Positions 10,259 to 24,800 of a DNA stretch of 64,000 nt are shown piece after piece (positions within the stretch are counted from its first letter, which is position 1; every line of letters starts with the position of its first letter). The notes beneath the pieces were generated by a model. That model searched no databases. It worked only from the letters and a program-made list of their open reading frames with translations, and was not told the DNA's origin. The translations under genes and the position numbers were made by a program. The DNA lies in contig NW_027469609.1 in NCBI RefSeq assembly GCF_051020765.1, positions 1 through 64,000 of the forward strand, given 5' to 3'. The stretch comes from Lasioglossum baleicum (taxonomy: Eukaryota; Arthropoda; Insecta; Hymenoptera; Halictidae).

Positions 10259-12302
10259 ATGCGTTATGCGTTATGCGTTATGCGTTATGCGTTATGCGTT
10301 ATGCATTATGCGCTATGCGTTATCCGTTATGCGTTATGCGTTATGCGTTATGCGTTATGCGATATGCGTCATGCGTTAAGCGTTATGCGTTATGCATTAT
10401 GCGTTATCCGTTATGCGTTATGCGTAATGCGTAATGCGTTATGAGTAATGTGTCATGCGTTATGCGTTATGCGTTATGCGTTATGCGTTATGCGTTATGC
10501 GTTATGCGTTATGCGTTATGCGTTATGCGTTATGCGTTATGCGTTATGCGTTATGCGTTATGCGTTATGCGTTATGCGTTATGCGTTATGCGTTACGCGT
10601 TACGCGTTATGCGTTATGCGTTATGCGTTATGCGTTATGCGTTATGCGTTATGCGTTATGCGTTATGTGTTATGCGTTATGCGTTAAGCGTTATACGTTA
10701 TGCGTTATGCGTTATGCGTTATGTGTTATGCGTTATGCGTTATGTGTTATGCGTTGTGCTTTACGGGTTATGCGATATGCGTTATGCGTTATGACTTTTT
10801 CATTGCACGTTATGCGTTATGCGATATGCGTTATGCGTTATGCGTTATGCGTTATGCGTTATGCGTTATGCGTTATGCGTTATGCGTTATGCGTTATGCG
10901 TTATGCGTTATGCGTTATGCGTTATGCGTTATGCGTTATGCGTTATGCGTTACGCGTTATGCGTTACGCGTTACGCGTTATGCGTTATGCGTTATGCGTT
11001 ATGCGTTATGCGTTATGCGTTATTCGTTATGCGTTATGCGTTATGCGTTATGCGTTATGCGATGTGCGATGTGCGTTATGCGTTATGCGTTATGCGTTAT
11101 GCGTTATGCGTTATGCGTTATGCGTTATGCGTTATGCGTTATGCGTTATGCGTTAAGCATTATGACTTTTTCATTGAGCGTTATGCGTTATGACTTTTCC
11201 ATTGAGCGTTATGCGTTATTCGTTATGGGTTATGCGTTATGCGTTATGGGTTATGCGTTATGCGTTATGCGTTATGCGTTAGGCGTTATGCGTTATGCGT
11301 TATGCGTTATGCGTTATGCGTTATGCGTTATGCGTTATGCGTTATCCGTTATGCGTTATGCGTTATGCGTTATGCGATATGCGTCATGCGTTAAGCGTTA
11401 TGCGTTATGCATTATGCGTTATCCGTTATGCGTTATGCGTTATGCGTAATGCGTTATGAGTAATGTGTCATGCGTTATGCGTTATGCGTTATTCGTTAAG
11501 CGTTATGCTTTATGCGTTATGCGTTATGCGTTATGCGTTATGCGTTATGCGTTATGCGTTATGCGTTATGCGTTATGCGTCATGCGTCATGCGTAATGCG
11601 TTATGCGTTATGCGTTATGCGTTATGCGTTATGCGTTATGCGTTATGCGTTATGCGTTATGCGTTATGCGTTATGCGTTATCCGTTATGCGTTACGCGTT
11701 ACGCGTTACGCGTTACGCGTTATGCGTTATGCGTTATGCGTTATGCGTTATGCGTTATGCGTTATGCGTTATGCGTTATGCGTTATGCGTTATGCGTTAT
11801 GCGTTATGCGTTATGCGTTATGCGTTATGCGTTATGCGTTATGCGTTATGCGTTATGCGTTATGCGTTATGCGTTATGCGTTATGCGTTATGCGTTATGC
11901 GTTATGCGTTATGCGTTATGCGTTATGCGTTATGCGTTATGCGTTATGCGTTATGCGTTATGCGTTATGCGTTATGCGTTATGCGTTATGCGTTATGCGT
12001 TATGCGTTATGCGTTATGCGTTATGCGTTATGCGTTATGCGTTATGCGTTATGCGTTATGCGTTATGCGTTATGCGTTATGCGTTATGCGTTATGCGTTA
12101 TGCGTCATGCGTTATGCGTTATGCGTTATGCGTTATGCGTTATGCGTTATGCGTTATGCGTTATGCGTTATGCGTTATGCGTTATGCGTTATGCGTTATG
12201 CGTTATGCGTTATGCGTTATGCGTTATGCGTTATGCGTTATGCGTTATGCGTTATGCATTATGCGTTATCCGTTATGCGTTATGCGTAATGCGTAATGCG
12301 TT

Positions 12303-15300
12303 ATGAGTAATGTGTCATGCGTTATGCGTTATGCGTTATGCATTATGCGCTATGCGTTATGCGTTATGCGTTATGCGTTATGCGTTATGCGTTATGCGTT
12401 ATGCGTTATGCGTTATGCGTTATGCGTTATGCGTTATGCGTTATGCGTTATGCGTTATGCGTTATGCGTTATGCGTTATGCGTTATGCGTTATGCGTTAT
12501 GCGTTATGCGTTATGCGTTATGCGTTATGCGTTATGCGTTATGCGTTATGCGTTATGCGTTATGCGTTATGCGTTATGCGTTATGCGTTATGCGTTATGC
12601 GTTATGCGTTATGCGTTATGCGTTATGCGTTATGCGTTATGCGTTATGCGTTATGCGTTATGCGTTATGCGTTATGCGTTATGCGTTATGCGTTATGCGT
12701 TATGCGTTATGGGTTATGCGTTATGCGTTATGCGTTATGCGTTATGCGTTATGCGTTATGCGTTATGCGTTATGCGTTATGCGTTATGGGTTATGCGTTA
12801 TGCGTTATGCGTTAAGCATTAAGCATTATGACTTTTTCATTGAGCGTTATGCGTTATGACTTTTCCATTGAGCGTTATGCGTTATTCGTTATGGGTTATG
12901 CGTTATGCGTTATGGGTTATGCGTTATGCGTTATGCGTTATGCGTTATGCGTTATGCGTTATGCGTTATGCGTTATGCGTTATGCGTTATCCGTTATGCG
13001 TTATGCGTTATGCGTTATGCGATATGCGTCATGCGTTAAGCGTTATGCGTTATGCATTATGCGTTATCCGTTATGCGTTATGCGTTATGCGTAATGCGTT
13101 ATGAGTAATGTGTCATGCGTTATGCGTTATGCGTTATTCGTTAAGCGTTATGCGTTATTCGTTATGCGTTATGCGTTATGCGTTATGCGTTATGCGTTAT
13201 GCGTTATGCGATATGCGTTATGCGTTATGCGTTATGCGTTATGCGTTATGCGTTACGCGTTATGCGTTACGCGTTATGCGTTATGCGTTATGCGTTATGC
13301 GTTATGCGTTATGCGTTATGCGTTATGCGTTATTCGTTATGCGTTATGCGTTATGCGTTATGCGTTATGCGTTATGCGTTATGCGATGTGCGTTATGCGT
13401 TATGCGTTATGCGTTATGCGTTATGCGTTATGCGTTATGCGTTATGCGTTATGCGTTATGCGTTATGCGTTATGCGTTATGCGTTATGCGTTATGCGTTA
13501 TGCGTTAAGCATTATGACTTTTTCATTGAGCGTTATGCGTTATGACTTTTCCATTGAGCGTTATGCGTTATTCGTTATGGGTTATGCGTTATGCGTTATG
13601 GGTTATGCGTTATGCGTTATGCGTTATGCGTTATGCGTTATGCGTTATGCATTATGCGCTATGCGTTATCCGTTATGCGTTATGCGTTATGCGTTATGCG
13701 TTATGCGATATGCGTCATGCGTTAAGCGTTATGCGTTATGCATTATGCGTTATCCGTTATGCGTTATGCGTAATGCGTAATGCGTTATGAGTAATGTGTC
13801 ATGCGTTATGCGTTATGCGTTATGCGTTATGCGTTATGCGTTATGCGTTATGCGTTATGCGTTATGCGTTATGCGTTATGCGTTATGCGTTATGCGTTAT
13901 GCGTTATGCGTTATGCGTTATGCGTTACGCGTTACGCGTTATGCGTTATGCGTTATGCGTTATGCGTTATGCGTTATGCGTTATGCGTTATGCGTTATGT
14001 GTTATGCGTTATGCGTTAAGCGTTATACGTTATGCGTTATGCGTTATGCGTTATGTGTTATGCGTTATGCGTTATGTGTTATGCGTTGTGCTTTACGGGT
14101 TATGCGATATGCGTTATGCGTTATGACTTTTTCATTGCACGTTATGCGTTATGCGATATGCGTTATGCGTTATGCGTTATGCGTTATGCGTTATGCGTTA
14201 TGCGTTATGCGTTATGCGTTATGCGTTATGCGTTATGCGTTATGCGTTATGCGTTATGCGTTATGCGTTATGCGTTATGCGTTACGCGTTATGCGTTACG
14301 CGTTACGCGTTATGCGTTATGCGTTATGCGTTATGCGTTATGCGGTATGCGTTATTCGTTATGCGTTATGCGTTATGCGTTATGCGTTATGCGTTATGCG
14401 ATGTGCGATGTGCGTTATGCGTTATGCGTTATGCGTTATGCGTTATGCGTTATGCGTTATGCGTTATGCGTTATGCGTTATGCGTTAAGCATTATGACTT
14501 TTTCATTGAGCGTTATGCGTTATGACTTTTCCATTGAGCGTTATGCGTTATTCGTTATGGGTTATGCGTTATGCGTTATGGGTTATGCGTTATGCGTTAT
14601 GCGTTATGCGTTAGGCGTTATGCGTTATGCGTTATGCGTTATGCGTTATGCGTTATGCGTTATGCGTTATGCGTTATCCGTTATGCGTTATGCGTTATGC
14701 GTTATGCGATATGCGTCATGCGTTAAGCGTTATGCGTTATGCATTATGCGTTATCCGTTATGCGTTATGCGTTATGCGTAATGCGTTATGAGTAATGTGT
14801 CATGCGTTATGCGTTATGCGTTATTCGTTAAGCGTTATGCTTTATGCGTTATGCGTTATGCGTTATGCGTTATGCGTTATGCGTTATGCGTTATGCGTTA
14901 TGCGTTATGCGTTATGCGTTATGCGTTATGCGTTATGCGTTATGCGTTATCCGTTATGCGTTACGCGTTACGCGTTACGCGTTATGCGTTATGCGTTATG
15001 CGTTATGCGTTATGCGTTATGCGTTATGCGTTATGCGTTATGCGTTATGCGTTATGCGTTATGCGTTATGCGTTATGCGTTATGCGTTATGCGTTATGCG
15101 TTATGCGTTATGCGTTATGCGTTATGCGTTATGCGTTATGCGTTATGCGTTATGCGTTATGCGTTATGCGTTATGCGTTATGCGTTATGCGTTATGCGTT
15201 ATGCGTTATGCGTTATGCGTTATGCGTTATGCGTTATGCGTTATGCGTTATGCGTTATGCGTTATGCGTTATGCGTTATGCGTTATGCGTTATGCGTTAT

Positions 15301-18300
15301 GCGTTATGCGTTATGCGTTATGCGTTATGCGTTATGCGTTATGCGTTATGCGTTATGCGTTATGCGTTATGCGTCATGCGTTATGCGTTATGCGTTATGC
15401 GTTATGCGTTATGCGTTATGCGTTATGCGTTATGCGTTATGCGTTATGCGTTATGCGTTATGCGTTATGCGTTATGCGTTATGCGTTATGCGTTATGCGT
15501 TATGCGTTATGCGTTATGCGTTATGCGTTATGCGTTATGCGTTATGCGTTATGCGTTATGCGTTATGCGTTATGCGTTATGCGTTATGCGTTATGCGTTA
15601 TGCGTTATGCGTTATGCGTTATGCGTTATGCGTTATGCGTTATGCGTTATGCGTTAAGCATTATGACTTTTTCATTGAGCGTTATGCGTTATGACTTTTC
15701 CATTGAGCGTTATGCGTTATTCGTTATGGGTTATGCGTTATGCGTTATGGGTTATGCGTTATGCGTTATGCGTTATGCGTTATGCGTTATGCGTTATGCG
15801 TTATGCATTATGCGCTATGCGTTATCCGTTATGCGTTATGCGTTATGCGTTATGCGTTATGCGTTATGCGTTATGCGTTATGCGTTATGCGTTAAGCATT
15901 ATGACTTTTTCATTGAGCGTTATGCGTTATGACTTTTCCATTGAGCGTTATGCGTTATTCGTTATGGGTTATGCGTTATGCGTTATGCGTTATGCGTTAT
16001 GCGTTATGCGTTATGCGTTAAGCATTATGACTTTTTCATTGAGCGTTATGCGTTATGACTTTTCCATTGAGCGTTATGCGTTATTCGTTATGGGTTATGC
16101 GTTATGCGTTATGGGTTATGCGTTATGCGTTATGCGTTATGCGTTATGCGTTATGCGTTATGCGTTATGCGTTATGCGTTATGCGTTATGCGTTATGCGT
16201 TATGCGTTATGCGTTATGCGTTATGCGTTATGCGTTATGCGTTATGCGTTATGCGTTATGCGTTATGCGTTATGCGTTATGCGTTATGCGTTAAGCATTA
16301 TGACTTTTTCATTGAGCGTTATGCGTTATGACTTTTCCATTGAGCGTTATGCGTTATTCGTTATGGGTTATGCGTTATGCGTTATGGGTTATGCGTTATG
16401 CGTTATGCGTTATGCGTTATGCGTTATGCGTTATGCATTATGCGCTATGCGTTATCCGTTATGCGTTATGCGTTATGCGTTATGCGTTATGCGATATGCG
16501 TCATGCGTTAAGCGTTATGCGTTATGCATTATGCGTTATCCGTTATGCGTTATGCGTAATGCGTAATGCGTTATGAGTAATGTGTCATGCGTTATGCGTT
16601 ATGCGTTATGCGTTATGCGTTATGCGTTATGCGTTATGCGTTATGCGTTATGCGTTATGCGTTATGCGTTATGCGTTATGCGTTATGCGTTATGCGTTAT
16701 GCGTTATGCGTTATGCGTTATGCGTTACGCGTTACGCGTTATGCGTTATGCGTTATGCGTTATGCGTTATGCGTTATGCGTTATGCGTTATGCGTTATGT
16801 GTTATGCGTTATGCGTTAAGCGTTATACGTTATGCGTTATGCGTTATGCGTTATGTGTTATGCGTTATGCGTTATGTGTTATGCGTTGTGCTTTACGGGT
16901 TATGCGATATGCGTTATGCGTTATGACTTTTTCATTGCACGTTATGCGTTATGCGATATGCGTTATGCGTTATGCGTTATGCGTTATGCGTTATGCGTTA
17001 TGCGTTATGCGTTATGCGTTATGCGTTATGCGTTATGCGTTATGCGTTATGCGTTATGCGTTATGCGTTATGCGTTATGCGTTACGCGTTATGCGTTACG
17101 CGTTACGCGTTATGCGTTATGCGTTATGCGTTATGCGTTATGCGTTATGCGTTATTCGTTATGCGTTATGCGTTATGCGTTATGCGTTATGCGATGTGCG
17201 ATGTGCGTTATGCGTTATGCGTTATGCGTTATGCGTTATGCGTTATGCGTTATGCGTTATGCGTTATGCGTTATGCGTTAAGCATTATGACTTTTTCATT
17301 GAGCGTTATGCGTTATGACTTTTCCATTGAGCGTTATGCGTTATTCGTTATGGGTTATGCGTTATGCGTTATGGGTTATGCGTTATGCGTTATGCGTTAT
17401 GCGTTAGGCGTTATGCGTTATGCGTTATGCGTTATGCGTTATGCGTTATGCGTTATGCGTTATGCGTTATCCGTTATGCGTTATGCGTTATGCGTTATGC
17501 GATATGCGTCATGCGTTAAGCGTTATGCGTTATGCATTATGCGTTATCCGTTATGCGTTATGCGTTATGCGTAATGCGTTATGAGTAATGTGTCATGCGT
17601 TATGCGTTATGCGTTATTCGTTAAGCGTTATGCTTTATGCGTTATGCGTTATGCGTTATGCGTTATGCGTTATGCGTTATGCGTTATGCGTTATGCGTTA
17701 TGCGTTATGCGTCATGCGTCATGCGTAATGCGTTATGCGTTATGCGTTATGCGTTATGCGTTATGCGTTATGCGTTATGCGTTATGCGTTATGCGTTATG
17801 CGTTATGCGTTATCCGTTATGCGTTACGCGTTACGCGTTACGCGTTATGCGTTATGCGTTATGCGTTATGCGTTATGCGTTATGCGTTATGCGTTATGCG
17901 TTATGCGTTATGCGTTATGCGTTATGCGTTATGCGTTATGCGTTATGCGTTATGCGTTATGCGTTATGCGTTATGCGTTATGCGTTATGCGTTATGCGTT
18001 ATGCGTTATGCGTTATGCGTTATGCGTTATGCGTTATGCGTTATGCGTTATGCGTTATGCGTTATGCGTTATGCGTTATGCGTTATGCGTTATGCGTTAT
18101 GCGTTATGCGTTATGCGTTATGCGTTATGCGTTATGCGTTATGCGTTATGCGTTATGCGTTATGCGTTATGCGTTATGCGTTATGCGTTATGCGTTATGC
18201 GTTATGCGTTATGCGTTATGCGTTATGCGTTATGCGTTATGCGTTATGCGTTATGCGTTATGCGTTATGCGTCATGCGTTATGCGTTATGCGTTATGCGT

Positions 18301-18819
18301 TATGCGTTATGCGTTATGCGTTATGCGTTATGCGTTATGCGTTATGCGTTATGCGTTATGCGTTATGCGTTATGCGTTATGCGTTATGCGTTATGCGTTA
18401 TGCGTTATGCGTTATGCGTTATGCGTTATGCGTTATGCGTTATGCGTTATGCGTTATGCGTTATGCGTTATGCGTTATGCGTTATGCGTTATGCGTTATG
18501 CGTTATGCGTTATGCGTTATGCGTTATGCGTTATGCGTTATGCGTTATGCGTTATGCGTTATGCGTTATGCGTTATGCGTTATGCGTTATGCGTTATGCG
18601 TTATGCGTTATGCGTTATGCGTTATGCGTTATGCGTTATGCGTTATGCGTTATGCGTTATGCGTTATGCGTTATGCGTTATGCGTTATGCGTTATGTGTT
18701 ATGCGTTGTGCTTTACGGGTTATGCGATATGCGTTATGCGTTATGACTTTTTCATTGAGCGTTATGCGTTATGCGTAATGCGTTATGCATTATGCGTTAT
18801 GCGTTATGCGTAATGCGTT
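12303..18819 (+). repeat. 6.1 kb higher-order repeat, copy 2, extended at its right end
   Basis: Blocks at 12303, 13101, 13787, 14788, 16573 and 17581 have lengths 798, 686, 1001, 1785, 1008 and 1239 bp. They match copy 1 in order, with whole-unit length differences of -7, +2, -3, +12 and -1 units for the first five. The last block carries ATGCGTC-ATGCGTC-ATGCGTA, three ACGCGTT, one ATGCGTC at 18267, 60 perfect units to 18693, then a C cassette (18708) whose triplet ends in GAGCGTT. A private ATGCGGT near 14342 is absent from copy 1. Confidence 0.87.
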
Positions 18820-19575
18820 ATGAGTAATGTGTCATGCGTTATGCGTTATGGACTATGCTTTATGCGTTGTGCGTTATGGGTTATCCGTTATGCGTCATGC
18901 GTTATGCGTTATTCGTTATGCGTTATGCGTTATGCGTTATGCGTTATGCGTTATGCGTTATGCGTTATGCGATATGCGTTATGCGTTATGCGTTATGCGT
19001 TATGCGTTATGCGTTATGCGTTATGTGTTACGCGTTATGCGTTACGCGTTATGCGTTTTGCGTTATGCGTTATGCGTTATGCGTTATGCGTTATTCGTTA
19101 TGCGTTATGCGTTATGCGTTATGCGTTATGCGTTATGCGTTATGCGATGTGCGTTATGCGTTATGCGTTATGCGTTATGCGTTATGCGTTATGCGTCATG
19201 CGTTATGCGTTATGCGTTATGCGTTACGCGTTATGCGTTACGCGTTATGCGTTATGCGTTATGCGTTATGCGTTATGCGTTATGCGTTATGCGTTATGCG
19301 TTATGCGTTATGCGTTATGCGTTATGCGTTATGCGTTATGCGTTATGCGTTATGCGTTATGCGTTATGCGTTATGCGTTATGCGTTATGCGTTATGCGTT
19401 ATGCGTTATGCGTTATGCGTTATGCGTTATGCGTTATGCGTTATGCGTTATGCGTTAAGCGTTATGCGTTATGCGTTACGCGTTACGCGTTATGCGTTAT
19501 GCGTTATGCGTTATGCGTTATGCGTTATGCGTTATGCGTTATGCGTTATGTGTTATGCGTTATGCGTAATGCGTT
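18820..19575 (+). repeat. First G-bearing block
   Basis: T is followed by a G cassette at 18848-18896, then ATTCGTT, ATGCGAT, ATGTGTT-ACGCGTT, an E pair and separated ACGCGTT units, ending in a T-like ATGCGTA. It carries private changes absent from the other G blocks: GTGCGTT at 18869, a TTTTGCG-type change near 19055, and ATGCGTC near 19197. It has no A cassette. Confidence 0.85.
18848..18896 (+). repeat. G cassette, reference copy
   Basis: Seven units: ATGGACT, ATGCTTT, one consensus, GTGCGTT (a consensus unit in the other copies), ATGGGTT, ATCCGTT, ATGCGTC. It lies 28-76 bp after the start of ATGAGTA in the T blocks at 18820, 28053, 31945, 40023, 43096, 45259, 49200, 51363 and 56893, and nowhere else. 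In the 45259 and 51363 copies the last unit is CTGCGTC. Confidence 0.9.
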
Positions 19576-21815
19576 ATGAGTAATGTGTCATGCGTTATGC
19601 GTTATGCGTTATGCGTTATGCATTATGCGTTATCCGTTATGCGTTATGCGTTATGGGTTATGCGTTATGCGTTATGCGTTATGCGTTATGCGTTATGCAT
19701 TATGCGTTATGCGTTATCCGTTATGCGTTATGCGTTATGCGTTATGCGATATGCGTCATGCGTTAAGCGTTATGCGTTATGCATTATGCGTTATCCGTTA
19801 TGCGTTATGCGTTATGCGTAATGCGTTATGAGTAATGTGTCATGCGTTATGCGTTATGCGTTATGCGTTATGCGTTATGCGTTATGCGTTACGCGTTATG
19901 CGTTACGCGTTATGCGTTATGCGTTATGCGTTATGCGTTATGCGTTATGCGTTATGCGTTATGCGTTATGCGTTAAGCGTTATACGTTATGCGTTATGCG
20001 TTATGTGTTATGCGTTATGTGTTATGCGTTGTGCTTTACGGGTTATGCGATATGCGTTATGCGTTATGACTTTTTCATTGAACGTTATGCGTTATGCGAT
20101 ATGCGTTATGCGTTATGCGTTATGCGTTATGCGTTATGCGTTATGCGTTATGCGTTATGCGTTATGCGTTATGCGTTATGCGTTATGCGTTATGCGTTAT
20201 GCGTTATGCGTTACGCGTTATGCGTTACGCGTTATGCGTTATGCGTTATGCGTTATGCGTTATGCGTTATTCGTTATGCGTTATGCGTTATGCGGTATGC
20301 GTTATGCGTTATGCGTTATGCGTTATGCGATATGCGTTATGCGTTATGCGTTATGCGTTATGCGTTATGCGTTATGCGTTACGCGTTATGCGTTACGCGT
20401 TATGCGTTATGCGTTATGCGTTATGCGTTATGCGTTATGCGTTATGCGTTATGTGTTATGCGTTGTGCTTTACGGGTTATGCGATATGCGTTATGCGTTA
20501 TGACTTTTTCATTGAACGTTATGCGTTATGCGATATGCGTTATGCGTTATGCGTTATGCGTTATGCGTTATGCGTTATGCGTTATGCGTTATGCGTTATG
20601 CGTTATGCGTTACGCGTTATGCGTTACGCGTTATGCGTTATGCGTTATGCGTTATTCGTTATGCGTTATGCGTTATGCGTTATGTGTTATGCGTTATGCG
20701 TAATGCGTTATGAGTAATGTGTCATGCGTTATGCGTTATGCGTTATGCGTTATGCATTATGCGTTATCCGTTATGCGTTATGCGTTATGCGTTATGGGTT
20801 ATGCGTTATGCGTTATGCGTTATGCGTTATGCATTATGCGTTATGCGTTATCCGTTATGCGTTATGCGTTATGCGTTATGCGATATGCGTCATGCGTTAA
20901 GCGTTATGCGTTATGCATTATGCGTTATGCGTTATGCGTTATGCGTTATGCGTTATGCGTTACGCGTTATGCGTTACGCGTTATGCGTTATGCGTTATGC
21001 GTTATGCGTTATGCGTTATGCGTTATGCGTTATGCGTTAAGCGTTATACGTTATGCGTTATGCGTTATGTGTTATGCGTTATGCGTTATGTGTTATGCGT
21101 TGTGCTTTACGGGTTATGCGATATGCGTTATGCGTTATGACTTTTTCATTGAACGTTATGCGTTATGCGATATGCGTTATGCGTTATGCGTTATGCGTTA
21201 TGCGTTATGCGTTATGCGTTATGCGTTATGCGTTATGCGTTATGCGTTATGCGTTACGCGTTATGCGTTACGCGTTATGCGTTATGCGTTATGCGTTATG
21301 CGTTATTCGTTATGCGTTATGCGTTATGCGGTATGCGTTATGCGTTATGCGTTATGCGTTATGCGATATGCGTTATGCGTTATGCGTTATGCGTTATGCG
21401 TTATGCGTTACGCGTTATGCGTTACGCGTTATGCGTTATGCGTTATGCGTTATGCGTTATGCGTTATGCGTTATTCGTTATGCGTTATGCGTTATGCGTT
21501 ATGCGTTATGCGTTATGCGTTATGCGTTATGCGTTATGCGTTAAGCATTATGACTTTTTCATTGAGCGTTATGCGTTATGACTTTTCCATTGAGCGTTAT
21601 GCGTTATTCGTTATGGGTTATGCGTTATGCGTTATGGGTTATGCGTTATGCGTTATGCGTTATGCGTTATGCGTTATGCATTATGCGTTATGCGTTATCC
21701 GTTATGCGTTATGCGTTATGCGTTATGCGTTATGCGATATGCGTCATGCGTTAAGCGTTATGCGTTATGCATTATGCGTTATCCGTTATGCGTTATGCGT
21801 TATGCGTAATGCGTT
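19576..21815 (+). repeat. Three C/T blocks (252, 882 and 1106 bp)
   Basis: 19576-19827 is a 252-bp block with ATGCATT-ATCCGTT, one ATGGGTT, then a second ATGCATT-ATCCGTT and the T approach. Blocks of the same length and order occur at 24301 and 36796. 19828-20709 has C cores at 20031 and 20465, both followed by a triplet ending GAACGTT. 20710-21815 has a C core at 21102 of the same type and an A cassette (second triplet 21578). Confidence 0.83.
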
Positions 21816-24800
21816 ATGAGTAATGTGTCATGCGTTATGCGTTATGCGTTATGCGTTATGCGTTATGCGTTATGCGTTATGCGTTATGCGTTATGCGTTA
21901 TGCGTTATGCGTTATGCGTTATGCGTTAAGCGTTATGCGTTATGCGTTACGCGTTACGCGTTATGCGTTATGCGTTATGCGTTATGCGTTATGCGTTATG
22001 CGTTATGCGTCATGCGTTATGCGTTATGTGTTATGCGTTATGCGTTATGCGTTATGCGTTATGCGTTACGCGTTACGCGTTATGCGTTATGCGTTATGCG
22101 TTATGCGTTATGCGTTATGCGTTATGCGTTATGCGTTATGCGTTATGCGTTATGCGTTATGCGTTACGCGTTACGCGTTATGCGTTATGCGTTATGCGTT
22201 ATGCGTTATGCGTTATGCGTTATGCGTTATGCGTTATGCGTTATGTGTTATGCGTTATGCGTTAAGCGTTATACGTTATGCGTTATGCGTTATGCGTTAT
22301 GTGTTATGCGTTATGCGTTATGTGTTATGCGTTGTGCTTTACGGGTTATGCGATATGCGTTATGCGTTATGACTTTTTCATTGCACGTTATGCGTTATGC
22401 GATATGCGTTATGCGTTATGCGTTATGCGTTATGCGTTATGCGTTATGCGTTATGCGTTATGCGTTATGCGTTATGCGTTATGCGTTATGCGTTATGCGT
22501 TATGCGTTATGCGTTATGCGTTATGCGTTATGCGTTATGCGTTATGCGTTATGCGTTATGCGTTATGCGTTATGCGTTATGCGTTATGCGTTATGCGTTA
22601 CGCGTTATGCGTTACGCGTTACGCGTTATGCGTTATGCGTTATGCGTTATGCGTTATGCGTTATGCGTTATTCGTTATGCGTTATGCGTTATGCGTTATG
22701 CGTTATGCGTTATGCGATGTGCGATGTGCGTTATGCGTTATGCGTTATGCGTTATGCGTTATGCGTTATGCGTTATGCGTTAAGCATTATGACTTTTTCA
22801 TTGAGCGTTATGCGTTATGACTTTTCCATTGAGCGTTATGCGTTATTCGTTATGGGTTATGCGTTATGCGTTATGGGTTATGCGTTATGCGTTATGCGTT
22901 ATGCGTTAGGCGTTATGCGTTATGCGTTATGCGTTATGCGTTATGCGTTATGCGTTATGCGTTATCCGTTATGCGTTATGCGTTATGCGTTATGCGATAT
23001 GCGTCATGCGTTAAGCGTTATGCGTTATGCATTATGCGTTATCCGTTATGCGTTATGCGTTATGCGTAATGCGTTATGAGTAATGTGTCATGCGTTATGC
23101 GTTATTCGTTAAGCGTTATGCTTTATGCGTTATGCGTTATGCGTTATGCGTTATGCGTTATGCGTTATGCGTTATGCGTTATGCGTCATGCGTCATGCGT
23201 AATGCGTTATGCGTTATGCGTTATGCGTTATGCGTTATGCGTTATGCGTTATGCGTTATGCGTTATGCGTTATGCGTTATCCGTTATGCGTTACGCGTTA
23301 CGCGTTACGCGTTACGCGTTATGCGTTATGCGTTATGCGTTATGCGTTATGCGTTATGCGTTATGCGTTATGCGTTATGCGTTATGCGTTATGCGTTATG
23401 CGTTATGCGTTATGCGTTATGCGTTATGCGTTATGCGTTATGCGTTATGCGTTATGCGTTATGCGTTATGCGTTATGCGTTATGCGTTATGCGTTATGCG
23501 TTATGCGTTATGCGTTATGCGTTATGCGTTATGCGTTATGCGTTATGCGTTATGCGTTATGCGTTATGCGTTATGCGTTATGCGTTATGCGTTATGCGTT
23601 ATGCGTTATGCGTTATGCGTTATGCGTTATGCTTTATGCGTTATGCGTTATCCGTTATGCGTTATGCGTTATGCGTTATGCGTTATGCGATATGCGTCAT
23701 GCGTTAAGCGTTATGCGTTATGCATTATGCGTTATCCGTTATGCGTTATGCGTTATGCGTAATGCGTTATGAGTAATGTGTCATGCGTTATGCGTTATGC
23801 GTTATGCGTTATGCGTTATGCGTTATGCGTTATGCGTTATGCGTTATGCGTTATGCGTTATGCGTTATGCGTTATGCGTTAAGCGTTATGCGTTATGCGT
23901 TACGCGTTACGCGTTATGCGTTATGCGTTATGCGTTATGCGTTATGCGTTATGCGTTATGCGTTATGTGTTATGCGTTATGCGTTAAGCGTTATACGTTA
24001 TGCGTTATGCGTTATGTGTTATGCGTTATGCGTTATGTGTTATGCGTTGTGCTTTACGGGTTATGCGATATGCGTTATGCGTTATGACTTTTTCATTGAA
24101 CGTTATGCGTTATGCGATATGCGTTATGCGTTATGCGTTATGCGTTATGCGTTATGCGTTATGCGTTATGCGTTATGCGTTATGCGTTATGCGTTATGCG
24201 TTACGCGTTATGCGTTACGCGTTATGCGTTATGCGTTATGCGTTATTCGTTATGCGTTATGCGTTATGCGTTATGTGTTATGCGTTATGCGTAATGCGTT
24301 ATGAGTAATGTGTCATGCGTTATGCGTTATGCGTTATGCGTTATGCATTATGCGTTATCCGTTATGCGTTATGCGTTATGCGTTATGGGTTATGCGTTAT
24401 GCGTTATGCGTTATGCGTTATGCATTATGCGTTATGCGTTATCCGTTATGCGTTATGCGTTATGCGTTATGCGATATGCGTCATGCGTTAAGCGTTATGC
24501 GTTATGCATTATGCGTTATCCGTTATGCGTTATGCGTTATGCGTAATGCTTTATGAGTAATGTGTCATGCGTTATGCGTTATGCGTTATGCGTTATGCGT
24601 TATGCGTTATGCGTTACGCGTTATGCGTTACGCGTTATGCGTTATGCGTTATGCGTTATGCGTTATGCGTTATGCGTTATGCGTTATGCGTTAAGCGTTA
24701 TACGTTATGCGTTATGCGTTATGTGTTATGCGTTATGCGTTATGTGTTATGCGTTGTGCTTTACGGGTTATGCGATATGCGTTATGCGTTATGACTTTTT

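Larger units (their letters stand above)
6199..12302 (+). repeat. 6.1 kb higher-order repeat, copy 1
   Basis: Six T-delimited blocks at 6199, 7046, 7718, 8740, 10441 and 11456, with lengths 847, 672, 1022, 1701, 1015 and 847 bp. The order is a long pure run with ATGGGTT; a K/ACG/E/A block; a C block (GTGCTTT 8019); a K plus triple-ACGCGTT block with four clustered A cassettes (9566, 9804, 9930, 10196); a second C block (10756); and a K/ACG block. The first five blocks recur in the same order from 12303. The last block is joined early to a T approach near 12250, so it lacks the C core of its counterpart at 17581. Confidence 0.88.
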
